A DNA stretch of 64,000 bases from Sediminivirga luteola (GTDB taxonomy: Bacteria > Actinomycetota > Actinomycetes > Actinomycetales > Brevibacteriaceae), in contig NZ_BMFY01000003.1 in the NCBI RefSeq assembly GCF_014639315.1, forward strand, positions 186,001 to 250,000. The letters are read 5' to 3'. Position numbers and translations under genes: made by a program. Positions 45,516 to 54,379 of this stretch are shown piece by piece. Every line of letters starts with the position of its first letter. Positions within the stretch are counted from its first letter, which is position 1. The notes under the pieces are model-generated. The model was given only the letters and a program-made list of their open reading frames with translations, was not told the origin of the DNA and searched no databases.

Positions 45516-47909
45516 TCAGGCGTTCACCGGTTCGCGTGCCGGTGCAGGAGCGTCACCGGCGGGCGCGGCCTCGTCGTCGGCTTTGGCCTTGAAGGTCCGC
45601 AGCCTGAGGCTGTTGGTGACGACGAATACGCTGGACAGGGCCATCGCGGCCCCGGCGAGCATCGGGTTCAGCAGCCCGAACGCCGCCAGCGGGATGGCCG
45701 CGGTGTTGTAGGCGAAGGCCCAGAACAGATTCGTCTTGATCGTGCCCAGGGTGCGTCTCGACAGCCTGATGGCGTCCGCGGCCGCGCGCAGGTCCCCGCG
45801 CACGAGGGTGATGTCGGCAGCTTCGATGGCGACGTCGGTGCCAGTGCCCATCGCCAGGCCGAGGTCGGCCTGGGCCAGGGCGGGGGCGTCGTTGACGCCG
45901 TCACCGACCATCGCGACCGCCTTGCCCTCGGCTTGCAGCCGGGTGATCACGTCCACCTTGTCCTTGGGCAGGACCTCTGCGATCACCTGCTCGATGCCGG
46001 CCTCGGCGGCGACCTGCTCGGCCACCGCCTGGTTGTCACCGGTCAGCAGCACCGGCGTCAGGCCGAGCTCCCTGAACTGGCGAATCGCTTCGGCGGACGT
46101 GAGCTTGATCTGGTCGGAGACCACAAGCACGCCACACGCGGCGCCGTCCCAGCCGACAGCGATCGCGGTCTTGCCCTGTGACTCGGCAGCCTGCTTGGCA
46201 GTCTTGAGGTCGTCATCGAGGCACTGGGACCACTCGGCCAGCAGCGACTCACGCCCGGCGAGCACGGTGTGACCGTCGACGACCCCTGTGACGCCCTTGC
46301 CCTCGATGTTCTCGAACGACTCCGGGGTGGGCAGTTCGCCGACCTCGGCGGTGGCGCCAGTGGCGATGGCCTGGGCGATCGGGTGCTCGGAGTAGTCCTC
46401 CAGGCCCCCGGCGAGGCGCAGCAGCTCAGCCCGGTCCACCCCAGCAGCGGGGATCACGTCGGTGAGGGTCATCTTGCCGGTGGTGACGGTGCCGGTCTTG
46501 TCCAGCACGATCGTGTCCACGCGCCTGGTGGATTCCAGGACCTCCGGCCCCTTGATGAGCACGCCCATCTGCGCGCCGCGGCCGGTGCCGACCAACAGCG
46601 CCGTCGGGGTGGCGAGCCCCAGGGCGCAGGGGCAGGCGATGATCAGCACCGCCACGGCGGCGGTGAACCCGGCGGAGAGCGGGAATCCGGCGCCGATCCA
46701 CGCCCCGAGCGCCGCGACGGCGATGGCGATCGCGATCGGTACGAACACTCCGGACACGCGGTCCGCCAGACGCTGGATCTCCGCTTTCCCGGACTGCGCG
46801 TCCTCGACCATCCTGGCCATCTGCGCCAGCTGCGTGTCCGCGCCGATCCGGGTGGCCCGGACCACCAGACGCCCGCCGGCATTGACGGTCGCACCGGTGA
46901 CGGCGTCACCCTCGCCGACGTCGGCCGGCATCGATTCACCGGTCAGCATGGAAGCGTCGACGGCGCTGCTGCCGGCGACGACGACGCCGTCGGCCGCGAT
47001 CTTCTCCCCGGGGCGGACGACGAACTTATCACCGACCTGAAGATCCTCCACGGGGACGCGTTCTTCCAGCTGTTCCCTGCCGGGTCCCCTCCGCAGCAGT
47101 GAGACCTCCTTGGCGCCGAGCTCCAGGAGCGCGCGCAGCGCAGCGCCGGCCCGGCGCTTGGAGCGCTTCTCGATGTAGCGGCCGAGCAGGATGAAGGTGA
47201 TCACGCCCGCCGCGACTTCGAGGTAGATGTGCCCGAGCCCGTCGGACCGGGAAATGGTCAGCTCGAAGGGATGGACTACGCCGGGCTGGCCGGCGGTTCC
47301 GAAGAACAACGCGACGATGGACCAGAGCAGCGCGGAGACGGTGCCCACGGAGATCAGGGTGTCCATGCTGGCGGCGCCGTGCCGGAGATTCGTCCAGGCG
47401 GCCCGGTGGAACGGCCAGCCGGCCCACACCACGACCGGGGCGGCCAGGACGAGGGAGGCGAAGCCCCAGTAGTCGAACTGCAGGGCGGGAACCATCGCCA
47501 TCGCGATCACCGGCACCGACAGCAGCGCTGAGACCAGCAGCCGCTGCCGCAGCGCCTCCAGCTCGGGATCGCTGTCTCGGTCGGCCTCCTGTCCGCGATT
47601 CTCGGCGATGGCTGGGGGAGCGGGCAGCTGCGCGGTGTATCCGGCCTTCTGGACTTCGGTGATGAGCGTCTGCGGATCGATGTCCGGGGGAGCCAGGACT
47701 CGCGCCTTCTCGGTCGCGTAGTTCACGCTGGCGCTGACGCCGAGGAGTTTGTTCAGTTTCTTCTCCACGCGCATCGCGCAGGAGGCGCAGGTCATCCCGC
47801 CGATGAGGAGCTCGATGGCGGTGTTCTCCTGCGCGGCCGTGTTCTCCTGCGCGGCGGCGTTGCCGGCCGGGCGGGCTGGACTGCCGTGCTGGGGCTCAGT
47901 GCTGGTCAT
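45516..47909 (-). CDS. copA: Copper-exporting P-type ATPase, CopA type (P1B-1)
   Basis: 797 residues. An N-terminal HMA domain with [16 protein letters not shown] (about residues 33-95) precedes eight helices. Further motifs are the CPC metal site ([13 protein letters not shown]), [24 protein letters not shown] and [18 protein letters not shown]. It pumps Cu(I) out of the cytoplasm. Residues 16-29 contain a direct duplication [12 protein letters not shown] (18-bp repeat in DNA), harmless low-complexity sequence before the HMA domain. GAGAGGAC precedes the ATG at 47909, which overlaps the upstream gene by 14 bases. Confidence 0.95.
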   Translation of the reverse strand: MTSTEPQHGSPARPAGNAAAQENTAAQENTAIELLIGGMTCASCAMRVEKKLNKLLGVSASVNYATEKARVLAPPDIDPQTLITEVQKAGYTAQLPAPPAIAENRGQEADRDSDPELEALRQRLLVSALLSVPVIAMAMVPALQFDYWGFASLVLAAPVVVWAGWPFHRAAWTNLRHGAASMDTLISVGTVSALLWSIVALFFGTAGQPGVVHPFELTISRSDGLGHIYLEVAAGVITFILLGRYIEKRSKRRAGAALRALLELGAKEVSLLRRGPGREQLEERVPVEDLQVGDKFVVRPGEKIAADGVVVAGSSAVDASMLTGESMPADVGEGDAVTGATVNAGGRLVVRATRIGADTQLAQMARMVEDAQSGKAEIQRLADRVSGVFVPIAIAIAVAALGAWIGAGFPLSAGFTAAVAVLIIACPCALGLATPTALLVGTGRGAQMGVLIKGPEVLESTRRVDTIVLDKTGTVTTGKMTLTDVIPAAGVDRAELLRLAGGLEDYSEHPIAQAIATGATAEVGELPTPESFENIEGKGVTGVVDGHTVLAGRESLLAEWSQCLDDDLKTAKQAAESQGKTAIAVGWDGAACGVLVVSDQIKLTSAEAIRQFRELGLTPVLLTGDNQAVAEQVAAEAGIEQVIAEVLPKDKVDVITRLQAEGKAVAMVGDGVNDAPALAQADLGLAMGTGTDVAIEAADITLVRGDLRAAADAIRLSRRTLGTIKTNLFWAFAYNTAAIPLAAFGLLNPMLAGAAMALSSVFVVTNSLRLRTFKAKADDEAAPAGDAPAPAREPVNA

Positions 47910-48198
47910 GATCGTCCTCTCCGGCCGGGTGGGGCCGTGCCGGGGAGTGGTCGTCGCCGCCGTCCGGTTCCGCACTGGGATCTGCGGGTCCGCTCGGGTG
48001 GGCCGGCACGTCCTCGTCCATCCAGTCACGCACGGCCTCCGGCGGCACGACGGCCCCGGCGACGGCGTAGCTGCAGACGAAGACGACGACCAGGCCGGCG
48101 AAGTACAGCGCGAGCTTCACGGGTGCGCGCATCGCCGGCGGAGTTCCGCCTGTCCGGTCACCCTGACGCCGCCCCTGCGGGCGCCGGCCGTTGGCCAT
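47896..48198 (-). CDS. Small single-helix membrane protein of the copper operon
   Basis: 100 residues: a basic cytoplasmic start ([18 protein letters not shown]), one helix (about residues 27-49, [20 protein letters not shown]) and an outside tail rich in Asp, His and Pro ending EDDHDQH that could bind metal. It is the first gene after the CsoR-like operators and overlaps copA by 14 bases. The ATG at 48198 has GAGAGGGG upstream; the longer open frame runs through the promoter. Similar small proteins precede copA in other actinobacteria, but I know no function. Confidence 0.75.
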   Translation of the reverse strand: MANGRRPQGRRQGDRTGGTPPAMRAPVKLALYFAGLVVVFVCSYAVAGAVVPPEAVRDWMDEDVPAHPSGPADPSAEPDGGDDHSPARPHPAGEDDHDQH

Positions 48199-48235
48199 CG
48201 CTGTGCCCCTCTCCCGTGTCCGGAATGTCGATGTG

Positions 48236-48281
48236 TACCCCCTGGGGGTATCAATGCAGTCGACGATACCCCCGGTGGGTA
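48236..48281 (-). promoter_or_regulatory. Two CsoR-like operators upstream of the copper operon
   Basis: TACCCCCTGGGGGTA (48236-48250) is a perfect dyad. TACCCCCGGTGGGTA (48267-48281) is a close copy. Their centres are 31 bp apart, about three helical turns. TACCCC...GGGGTA is the established CsoR recognition pattern in actinobacteria. No csoR gene is in the window. Confidence 0.82.
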
Positions 48282-48345
48282 GGCATGTCAACGATGCCCG
48301 GAAAGGGCGGGGTGGGGCCGAGCCCTGCTGGCAAGGCGTCGGCGG

Positions 48346-48649
48346 TGGAGCCAAGGGTGCAGATGTCAGCGTCAGGCGCGCCACCGCGATGTCACGGCTG
48401 TGCCTGGATCGGCTCCGGGCCAGGGGACGCCGTGAGGAGATCGCCCTGCAGGACGAGGAGGTTCCGGATGCCCGGCTGATGCCGGGGGAGGAGCTGCTCA
48501 GGCGTGAGGAGCTTTCACGCGCTCTGCTCGTGGTCCTGTCGCAGCTGACGCCTCCGCAACGGGTGGCATTCGTGCTCCATGACGTCTTCGCTGTGCCGTC
48601 CGACGATATCGGGCGAGTTCTGGGCGTCTCCGCCGCCGCGGCGAAGTAG
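48346..48649 (+). pseudogene. Remnant of an ECF sigma factor gene (SigJ/ECF41-like)
   Basis: The translation retains the end of region 2 (ATAMSRLCLDRLRARGRREE), an acidic linker and region 4 (LLVVLSQLTPPQRVAFVLHDVFAVPSDDIGRVLGVSAAAAK). A TAG at 48647-48649 cuts in before the continuing QASRARRW recognition-helix remnant. No region 2 promoter-binding part or SnoaL-like C-terminal domain is found upstream or downstream. The 5' end abuts the copper-operon promoter. A decayed, non-functional copy is the best reading. Confidence 0.75.
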
Positions 48650-48695
48650 CAGGCCAGCCGTGCACGCCGGTGGACCCACGGGCTTCCGGTACGTC

Positions 48696-49331
48696 TCACG
48701 CCGGGGCGGTGCGCTCCAGGAGCGTGCGGACCGCATCGGCGACGTCATCGGGTGCGTCCGCGGCGAGATCGTGTCCGCCCCCGGGCACGATCCGCAGGGC
48801 GGCATCGGGCAAGGTCGCGGCAAGCGCACGCGCGGCGGGGAGATTCGCGCGGTCCTTGCTGCCGCACAGCACGAGCGCCGGCGCATGGATGCGGGGCACA
48901 TCGGCACGCAGATCGACTCCGGCGGCCGCGTCGAGGAGGGACAGGAACGTCGTCTTGTCCAGGCCCGCCGGCAGCGGCAGCGCCCGTCCGGGAATCGCCC
49001 GGAGCACGGCGCGCTGGACGCGCATCAGCGCCGCGTTCGGGCGGATCTGGCTGCCGCTGAGCAGCAGCCCGGTGACGCGGTCCGGATTCGCGGCGGCGTA
49101 GCGGGTGGCGATCATCCCGCCGATCGACAGTCCGATCAGGGTGACTGAACTCGCTCCGGCTGCGCGGATCCGCTCGTCCAGGCCGCCGAGCGCCGCCTCG
49201 AAGGAGAACGGGGTGGCCAGATCGCTGGGCGCCACCGCCAGCACCGGACGCCCGTGCAGGCGGGCCACCTGCTCGTCCCATGCACGGGAATCCTGCCCGG
49301 CACCGGCGATGAAGACCACGAGATGCGTCAT
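48696..49331 (-). CDS. Alpha/beta hydrolase
   Basis: 211 residues: LVVFIAGAGQDSRAWDEQVARL (oxyanion region), nucleophile elbow LIGLSIGGMIATRYAAANP, acid VLCGSKDRANLP and histidine VPGGGHDLAADAP. This is a complete triad of a small esterase or lyase-like hydrolase. ATG at 49331 chosen by alignment with the family; an ATG at 49343 is also in frame, and no clear ribosome site separates them. The neighbouring gene on the same strand starts far upstream, so it probably has its own promoter. Substrate unknown. Confidence 0.78.
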   Translation of the reverse strand: MTHLVVFIAGAGQDSRAWDEQVARLHGRPVLAVAPSDLATPFSFEAALGGLDERIRAAGASSVTLIGLSIGGMIATRYAAANPDRVTGLLLSGSQIRPNAALMRVQRAVLRAIPGRALPLPAGLDKTTFLSLLDAAAGVDLRADVPRIHAPALVLCGSKDRANLPAARALAATLPDAALRIVPGGGHDLAADAPDDVADAVRTLLERTAPA

Positions 49332-49448
49332 AGGCATCATCATCACACGGCTACGGGCGCGCCTCGCCCCGCACGCGCCTGCGCACGGTACCGCCGACCC
49401 CGCGTTGCTGGCGAGGACGTCGACCATGCGAAAGGGGAGCCGTCGTGT

Positions 49449-50450
49449 TCATGCCCCGGCCTCCCGTGCAACGTCTGGCGCGGAGGCGTGCGCCGGATTG
49501 GCGTTCAGCCACTCCAGTACCACGCGGGCGTGCCCGTCGGGAGGGAAGACAGGGTAGAACACATGACTGATCACGCCCTCGTCAACCACGAGCGCCAGTC
49601 TGCGGTAGACCGTCAGGGTGCCGGCCGTGAAGACCGGGAGGCCGGGATCGGCAGCCAGGACGAGGGATTCGTCGGTGAGCAGGGGATAGGGGAGCCGCAG
49701 TGCCCGGACCAGGGCCTGCTGGTACTCCGCGCGCTGGCTGGAGAGGCCGAATACGTGCCGGACGCCGCTGCGCACCAGATCCGCATAATGGTTGCGCATA
49801 TCGCAGTTGTGCGGACTGCAGCCGCGCGCCCCAGGAATCGAGTCCCATCCCTCCGGCATATCGTGCTCGGGCGAGCCGGTCGTCGGGAAGACGTAGATCA
49901 GGACCCGTCCGTTCCCCAGCTCATTCAGGCTGATGCTGCCCCCGTCGGTGGACGGCAGGGCCACGGCTGGTAGCGGCATGCCCACCAGATGTGCTGCTGC
50001 GCCGTCGTCCACCGGAGCCTCGAGGTCGTCCGGGAGCGGAGCGAGATTCGGATTCGCGGCATCGAGCTCCCTCAGCTCGTTCATCATCCGGCGGCTGGCC
50101 ACCGTCAGGTTTTCCACCAGCGCCTCCCGCTGCCGGCTGAGCGTCGTGACCGCCGCGTCGATCCTCTCGATGGCGCGCCGGTATTCGGTCAGGGTGGAGG
50201 GGCACGCATCGGCGTGCGGGCTGCCCGCGTTAAGGCAGTCCACGAATGGCGCCATGTCCTTCAGCGGAATGCCCAGCGAGTTCAGGCGATGGACCTGCGA
50301 GATCACCCGGAGCTGACGCTCGTCGTAGAGCCGATACCCGTTCTCTGCGCGATGAGGTACGACGAGGCCGAGAGCCTCGTAACCGCGGAGTGCCTTGAGG
50401 GACACCCCGGTCTCTGCGGAGGCCTCGCCGGACCGACGTAGTGTTGTCAT
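49449..50450 (-). CDS. MerR regulator fused to a peroxiredoxin domain
   Basis: 333 residues. Residues 1-75 are a MerR DNA-binding domain (SGEASAETGVSLKALRGYEALGLV, ENGYRLYDERQLRVI). About residues 85-130 form the dimer helix, preceded by Cys72 and Cys83. From about 155 a thioredoxin-fold peroxiredoxin/AhpC-TSA domain follows (MPLPAVALPSTDGGSISLNEL, LIYVFPTTGSP, IPGARGCSPHNCDMR with Cys211 and Cys216, VFGLSSQ, YPLLTDESL). It could sense peroxide with the fused domain and act directly on DNA. It is divergent from a glycosyltransferase and carries its own MerR-type promoter. No frameshift is needed, so the fusion is real. Confidence 0.85.
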   Translation of the reverse strand: MTTLRRSGEASAETGVSLKALRGYEALGLVVPHRAENGYRLYDERQLRVISQVHRLNSLGIPLKDMAPFVDCLNAGSPHADACPSTLTEYRRAIERIDAAVTTLSRQREALVENLTVASRRMMNELRELDAANPNLAPLPDDLEAPVDDGAAAHLVGMPLPAVALPSTDGGSISLNELGNGRVLIYVFPTTGSPEHDMPEGWDSIPGARGCSPHNCDMRNHYADLVRSGVRHVFGLSSQRAEYQQALVRALRLPYPLLTDESLVLAADPGLPVFTAGTLTVYRRLALVVDEGVISHVFYPVFPPDGHARVVLEWLNANPAHASAPDVAREAGA

Positions 50451-50456
50451 GCCACG

Positions 50457-50488
50457 ACCGTAAACCCGTGCCCTGAGGGCAGGGTCAA
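50457..50488 (-). promoter_or_regulatory. MerR-type promoter with over-long spacer and central dyad
   Basis: On the minus strand TTGACC (50483-50488), a 20-bp spacer and TACGGT (50457-50462), six bases before the ATG at 50450. The spacer holds the palindrome GCCCT-C-AGGGC (50470-50480). Long spacers with a central dyad are the hallmark of MerR-controlled promoters. Autoregulation is inferred. Confidence 0.6.
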
Positions 50489-50520
50489 GACGGCGATGCC
50501 GGGCATGGGAAGGAGGACCG

Positions 50521-51768
50521 GTGACCCGTACCGTGCTGTTCGCCCCGGAGACGTTCAATCTGGCCGAGGTGACGCGGGGCGTGGAGATCGCCCGCAGCTT
50601 GTCCAGGCTGGCCGGGGACGTCGTTTGCGTCTTCGCCGGGTATTCGCGCCGCTACGCTCACATCGTCAAGGAGGCGGGGTTCGCCTTCCGTCCCCTGGAA
50701 CCGGAGCTCACCGACCGGCAGGCGGACCAGCTGATCGCCGTGGATCAGGGACGCGGGCTCAGGCATCCGTTCACCACCCGGATGCTGGCCGAGCGGGTAT
50801 CGAACGAGCGCGCCCTGATCCGTGAGCTGGCTGCTGATGCGGTGGTGATCGGCACCACCCTGAGCCAGTTCGTCTCCGCCCGGGCCGAGGGCGTGCCGCT
50901 GGTCTACGCCAAGCCGTTCGCCTACTCGCTGCCGCATGTGCGCCATATGCGCTCCACCGGCGTCCTCGGCCGGCGCACCGTGGCAGCGCGCATCCTCGAC
51001 GGTGCCGCGGCGACGGCAGTCCGGACGGTGCTTCCGCGGATCCCGGTACTGCCCCGGGCATTCCCGCGGGTGGCGCGCGCCCACGGCGTATCGCTGCCGC
51101 CGACGGCGCTCGAAGCGCTGGACGCCGATCTGAACCTGATCACCACCGCCCCGCATCTTCTCCCGGCGGGAGTGCCCTTGCCGGAGAGCTATCGCGTGGT
51201 CGGCCCGGTGTTCGCCTCCCTGCCCGGTCCGGTTCCGCCGCTGGTGGCAGAACTCGCTTCACGCCCGGAGCCGCTGATCTACGTCGCCACCGGTTCATCC
51301 GGGAACAGGGAGCTCGTCCGCGCGCTGCTGATGAGGCTCGGGGCGGCCCGCTGCCAGGTGCTCGCCCCGGTCCGCCAGTACCTCAGCTCCGACGATGTGC
51401 ACGCCTTGCCCGGCAACGTCCACGTGACCGGCTGGCTGCCGGCCGACCGGCTGGGCGGTGCGATCGACCTGGCCATCACCCACGGCGGCGAGGGCACCGT
51501 GCAGACCAGCAGCGTGCGGGGCTGGCCGTTCATCGGGATCCCGCTGCAGGCGGAACAGCGGTTCAACATCCAGCGTTGCGTCGAATTCGGTTCCGCGCGG
51601 ATGGTGATGCCGCGCGAGCTGCGCAGGACCGACTGGCCGGCGCTGGTGGAGGACGCCCTCGCCGACGGGTACCTCCGGCGGCAGGCAGGCCGGATGGCGC
51701 ATCGGCTCCACGGCGTCGACGGCGCAGCCGCCGCGGCCCGTCATATCGCGGCGCTCATCGGCGCCTGA
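50521..51768 (+). CDS. Glycosyltransferase, MGT/UGT-like (GT1 family)
   Basis: 415 residues with two Rossmann domains of the GT-B fold. N-terminal TRTVLFAPETFNLAEVTRGVEIARSL; C-terminal donor-binding domain LIYVATGSSGN, VHVTGWLPADRLGGAIDLAITHGGEGTVQTSSVRGWPFIGIPLQAEQRFNIQRC. The last block corresponds to the HGG...P...Q nucleotide-sugar motif. It probably glycosylates a small molecule or lipid; the acceptor is unknown. The start is GTG with AGGAGG upstream. It shares a 70-bp divergent region with the MerR-peroxiredoxin gene, which could regulate it. Confidence 0.82.
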   Translation: MTRTVLFAPETFNLAEVTRGVEIARSLSRLAGDVVCVFAGYSRRYAHIVKEAGFAFRPLEPELTDRQADQLIAVDQGRGLRHPFTTRMLAERVSNERALIRELAADAVVIGTTLSQFVSARAEGVPLVYAKPFAYSLPHVRHMRSTGVLGRRTVAARILDGAAATAVRTVLPRIPVLPRAFPRVARAHGVSLPPTALEALDADLNLITTAPHLLPAGVPLPESYRVVGPVFASLPGPVPPLVAELASRPEPLIYVATGSSGNRELVRALLMRLGAARCQVLAPVRQYLSSDDVHALPGNVHVTGWLPADRLGGAIDLAITHGGEGTVQTSSVRGWPFIGIPLQAEQRFNIQRCVEFGSARMVMPRELRRTDWPALVEDALADGYLRRQAGRMAHRLHGVDGAAAAARHIAALIGA

Positions 51769-51839
51769 CCGGCGGGCCGGCCGTTCCGCCGGGGAGCACA
51801 TCCGCCGGGACGCCGGGGACCGGAGTCTCGCCCGGGCTC

Positions 51840-52649
51840 TCAGAACCGGCGGAAGCCGCCCTCGGTGTGGAGGACCTGACCGGTCATCCAGCGTCCCTCG
51901 TCCGAGACCAGCCAGGCGATCAGCCGGGCGGGATCGTCCGGCTCGCCGAAGCGGCCCGCGGGGAACCGGGCGCGCAGGTCCTCCAGGACGTCGTCGGGGA
52001 TGCCCATACCGGGGGAGAGGTACCCGGTGTTCACCGGGCCCGGGTTGACGGTGTTGAGCAGGATTCCCTGGTCGGCGAGCTCATCGGCGACCGTGGCCGT
52101 CACTCCCGCCAGCGCGGCCTTGGCCGCCGCGTAGGCGACCTCGCCGCGCATGGGGCCGTGCTGCTGGCCGGAGGTCATCCAGATCACCCGGCCGCCGTCC
52201 CTGCCGTCATGCTGCGCGGCGAAGGCTTTCGTCAGCAGCAGGGTCGAGCGGGCATCCACCGCCCAGTGCCCGTCCAGGGCCTCGGCGCCGATGTCGGCCA
52301 GTGTGCCGTCCCCGCCGGAGCGGGCGTGATTGCACACCAGGATGTCCAGATGCCCGGCAAGGCCGCCGGCGCGTTCGATCACCCCCGCCGGCGCCTGAGG
52401 GTCAGCCAGGTCGGCGCCGATGTCGAACAGCCGTGCGCCCGGCGCGAGCCGCTCCTGGATGCCGGCCCGGACGTCCTCGAGAGGATCCTCGCCCCAGGGC
52501 TGGTCCGCGTCGTGCGCCCGATGGTGGTGCAGCACGAGCGAGGCCCCCATCGAGGCGAGGCGGGCCGCGACGGCGTAGCCGATCCCGGCGCGCCTGCTGG
52601 TGCCGGTGACCAGCGCCGTGCGTCCATGCAGAGAGCGTTCGTCCTTCAC
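51840..52649 (-). CDS. Short-chain dehydrogenase/reductase
   Basis: About 269 residues: the cofactor motif ALVTGTSRRAGIGYAVA, LDILVCNHARSGGDG, the catalytic serine in VIWMTSGQQHG, YAAAKAAL (Tyr/Lys) and NTVNPGPVNTGYL. FabG-like, with SGQQHG before the tyrosine. Two starts are possible: ATG at 52658, or GTG at 52649. TACTAT on the minus strand (52657-52662) lies seven bases before the GTG, a leaderless arrangement that favours 52649. It converges on the glycosyltransferase. Confidence 0.83.
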   Translation of the reverse strand: MKDERSLHGRTALVTGTSRRAGIGYAVAARLASMGASLVLHHHRAHDADQPWGEDPLEDVRAGIQERLAPGARLFDIGADLADPQAPAGVIERAGGLAGHLDILVCNHARSGGDGTLADIGAEALDGHWAVDARSTLLLTKAFAAQHDGRDGGRVIWMTSGQQHGPMRGEVAYAAAKAALAGVTATVADELADQGILLNTVNPGPVNTGYLSPGMGIPDDVLEDLRARFPAGRFGEPDDPARLIAWLVSDEGRWMTGQVLHTEGGFRRF

Positions 52650-52871
52650 CCGCCCCATAGTAGTGCTGTAGTGCTGCGGCGCACGGGACCGCGGCCGGGC
52701 GCCCGATCGCTGGTGGTCGATGCGGTGGACGGCGGGCTCGGCTAGACGCCAACCCCGCAGCGACTCTCCAAGCGGCCCCGGCCCGTGCGATGTGCTCTAC
52801 CAGACGGAGCTCGTTCAGCACGTCCCGCGTCGGACCTGCGCCGCGCCCGCCGGCTGCGGTAGCATCTCCGC

Positions 52872-53015
52872 ATGGACAGTGACAGTTCCGGCCGGCTAGA
52901 TGCCGGCGCCTCCGTCTTACCGTTCCTCTCCCATCCCTATCAGGTCCTTTTCCTCTCCACCCGCCCGATCGCGGCCCAGGCGGCGCTTTCGCGGCCCGGC
53001 GGTGAGGCCAGGTGA
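52872..53015 (+). CDS. Putative 47-codon leader ORF upstream of the CNNM gene
   Basis: An ATG at 52872 opens a 47-codon frame (MDSDSSGRLDAGASVLPFLS onward, ending SRPGGEAR) whose TGA overlaps the GTG of the CNNM gene (GTGA, 53012-53015). TAGCAT at 52860-52865, six bases before the ATG, fits a leaderless promoter. The peptide has no recognisable domain and contains four prolines and several arginines. Its position suggests translational coupling or a regulatory leader for a divalent-metal transporter. It could equally be non-functional. Confidence 0.45.
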   Translation: MDSDSSGRLDAGASVLPFLSHPYQVLFLSTRPIAAQAALSRPGGEAR

Positions 53016-54379
53016 CCGCTGTTCTCCTGTTTCTCCTTGGCTGCCTCCTCATCCTGCTGATCATCGCCGCGAACGGTTACTTCGTCGCGCAGGAGTTCGC
53101 CTACATGTCGGTGGACCGCAACCGGCTGCGTGCGCTGGCAGCGGGCGGCGACCGGCAGGCCCAGCACGCCCTCGACGTGACCCGGCGGACGTCGTTCATG
53201 CTCTCCGGCGCGCAGCTGGGCATCACGGTCACCGGCCTGCTGGTCGGTTATGTCGCCGAGCCACTCGTCGGCGAGGCCCTCGGCACCTTTCTCGGTGGTG
53301 CCGGGGTGCCCGCCGCAGTCAGCATCACCGTCGGGACCGTCCTGGCACTGGCGGTCTCCACCGTGGTCCAGATGATCTTCGGCGAGCTGTTCCCCAAGAA
53401 CTACGCCATCGCCAATCCCGTCCCGCTCGCGCGTGGTCTCGCTCGCTCCACGAAGGCCTACCTGACGGTGTTCGGCTGGCTGATCTCCGTCTTCGACCAC
53501 GCCGCCAACGCCCTGCTGCGGCTGCTGCGCATCGAACCGGTGCACGATGTCGAGTCCAGCGCCACGGCCAAGGACCTGGAGCGGATCGTCTCCACCTCGA
53601 GGGACAGCGGGGACTTGCCAGACGAGTTCTTCCTCGCCTTCGACCGGGTGCTGGACTTCCCCGATCACGATGTCGAGCACGCCATGGTGCCCCGCTCGCG
53701 CACCGGTTTCGTCCAGCCCCAGACCACCATCGGCGAATTGCGCTGCCTGATGGCGGAAGAGCACACCCGCTACCCGGTCGTCGGTCACGAGGACGAACCC
53801 GTCGGGGTGGTGCATCTCATCGATGTGCTGGGCACCGCCGCCGGCGACGACGAGCCGGTGACGACGATCATGCGTGACCCCGTGATCGTCCCCACCTTGA
53901 TGCCCCTTCCCGAAGCGGTCCGCAGGCTCCGGCAGGAGCAGGCGCAGCTGGCCTGCGTCATCGACGAGTATGGCGGGTTCGCCGGCATCGTCACGATGGA
54001 GGATCTGGCGGAGGAAGTGCTCGGGGAGATCACCGATGAGCACGACGATGAGGAACCCGCCGGGATCGAGCCGGCGGGCGAACGCCAGTGGCGGGTGGAC
54101 GGTGACCTTCATCTGGACGAGGTCGAGCGGGTCATCGGGCTCAGCATCCCGACCGGTGACTACGAGACCCTCTCCGGTCTGCTCATCGCGCAGCAGGGCG
54201 GCCTCCTGGAGGAGGGGCAGACGGTGCGCATCGAGCTCCCGGCCGATCCCGCCGATTATGTGCAGGACTCGCCCTCCCGGCGCTGGCTGGACCTGACGGT
54301 GCTGAGCATCGACAAGCACGTTCCCCATTCCGTCCTCCTCACCGTCACGGAAGAACCCGCCGAGGGGGAGGACCGATGA
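53012..54379 (+). CDS. CNNM/CorC-family transporter (DUF21-CBS-CorC_HlyC)
   Basis: 455 residues of the hemolysin-C/CNNM type, implicated in Mg2+/Co2+ efflux or transport. A DUF21 membrane domain (about residues 1-180, LIIAANGYFVAQEFAYMSVDRNRL; GAQLGITVTGLLVGYVAEPLV) precedes a CBS pair (about 215-330, MVPRSRTGFVQPQTTIGELR; CVIDEYGGFAGIVTMEDLAEEVLGEI) and a CorC_HlyC domain (about 345-440, WRVDGDLHLDEVERVIGLSIP). GTG start overlapping the leader ORF stop. It overlaps the second CNNM gene by ATGA. Confidence 0.9.
   Translation: MTAVLLFLLGCLLILLIIAANGYFVAQEFAYMSVDRNRLRALAAGGDRQAQHALDVTRRTSFMLSGAQLGITVTGLLVGYVAEPLVGEALGTFLGGAGVPAAVSITVGTVLALAVSTVVQMIFGELFPKNYAIANPVPLARGLARSTKAYLTVFGWLISVFDHAANALLRLLRIEPVHDVESSATAKDLERIVSTSRDSGDLPDEFFLAFDRVLDFPDHDVEHAMVPRSRTGFVQPQTTIGELRCLMAEEHTRYPVVGHEDEPVGVVHLIDVLGTAAGDDEPVTTIMRDPVIVPTLMPLPEAVRRLRQEQAQLACVIDEYGGFAGIVTMEDLAEEVLGEITDEHDDEEPAGIEPAGERQWRVDGDLHLDEVERVIGLSIPTGDYETLSGLLIAQQGGLLEEGQTVRIELPADPADYVQDSPSRRWLDLTVLSIDKHVPHSVLLTVTEEPAEGEDR

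Noticed and set aside
48191-48649. A functional 152-residue sigma factor.
   Set aside because: The first ~50 codons run through the copper operators with no family match, and region 4 is cut by a stop before its recognition helix ends.
52741-52812. tRNA-like sequence on the minus strand (a D-arm-like GGTAGAGC and a GGGGTTGG segment).
   Set aside because: The acceptor and anticodon stems do not pair and the T-loop lacks TTCGA. At most a chance match or very old remnant.
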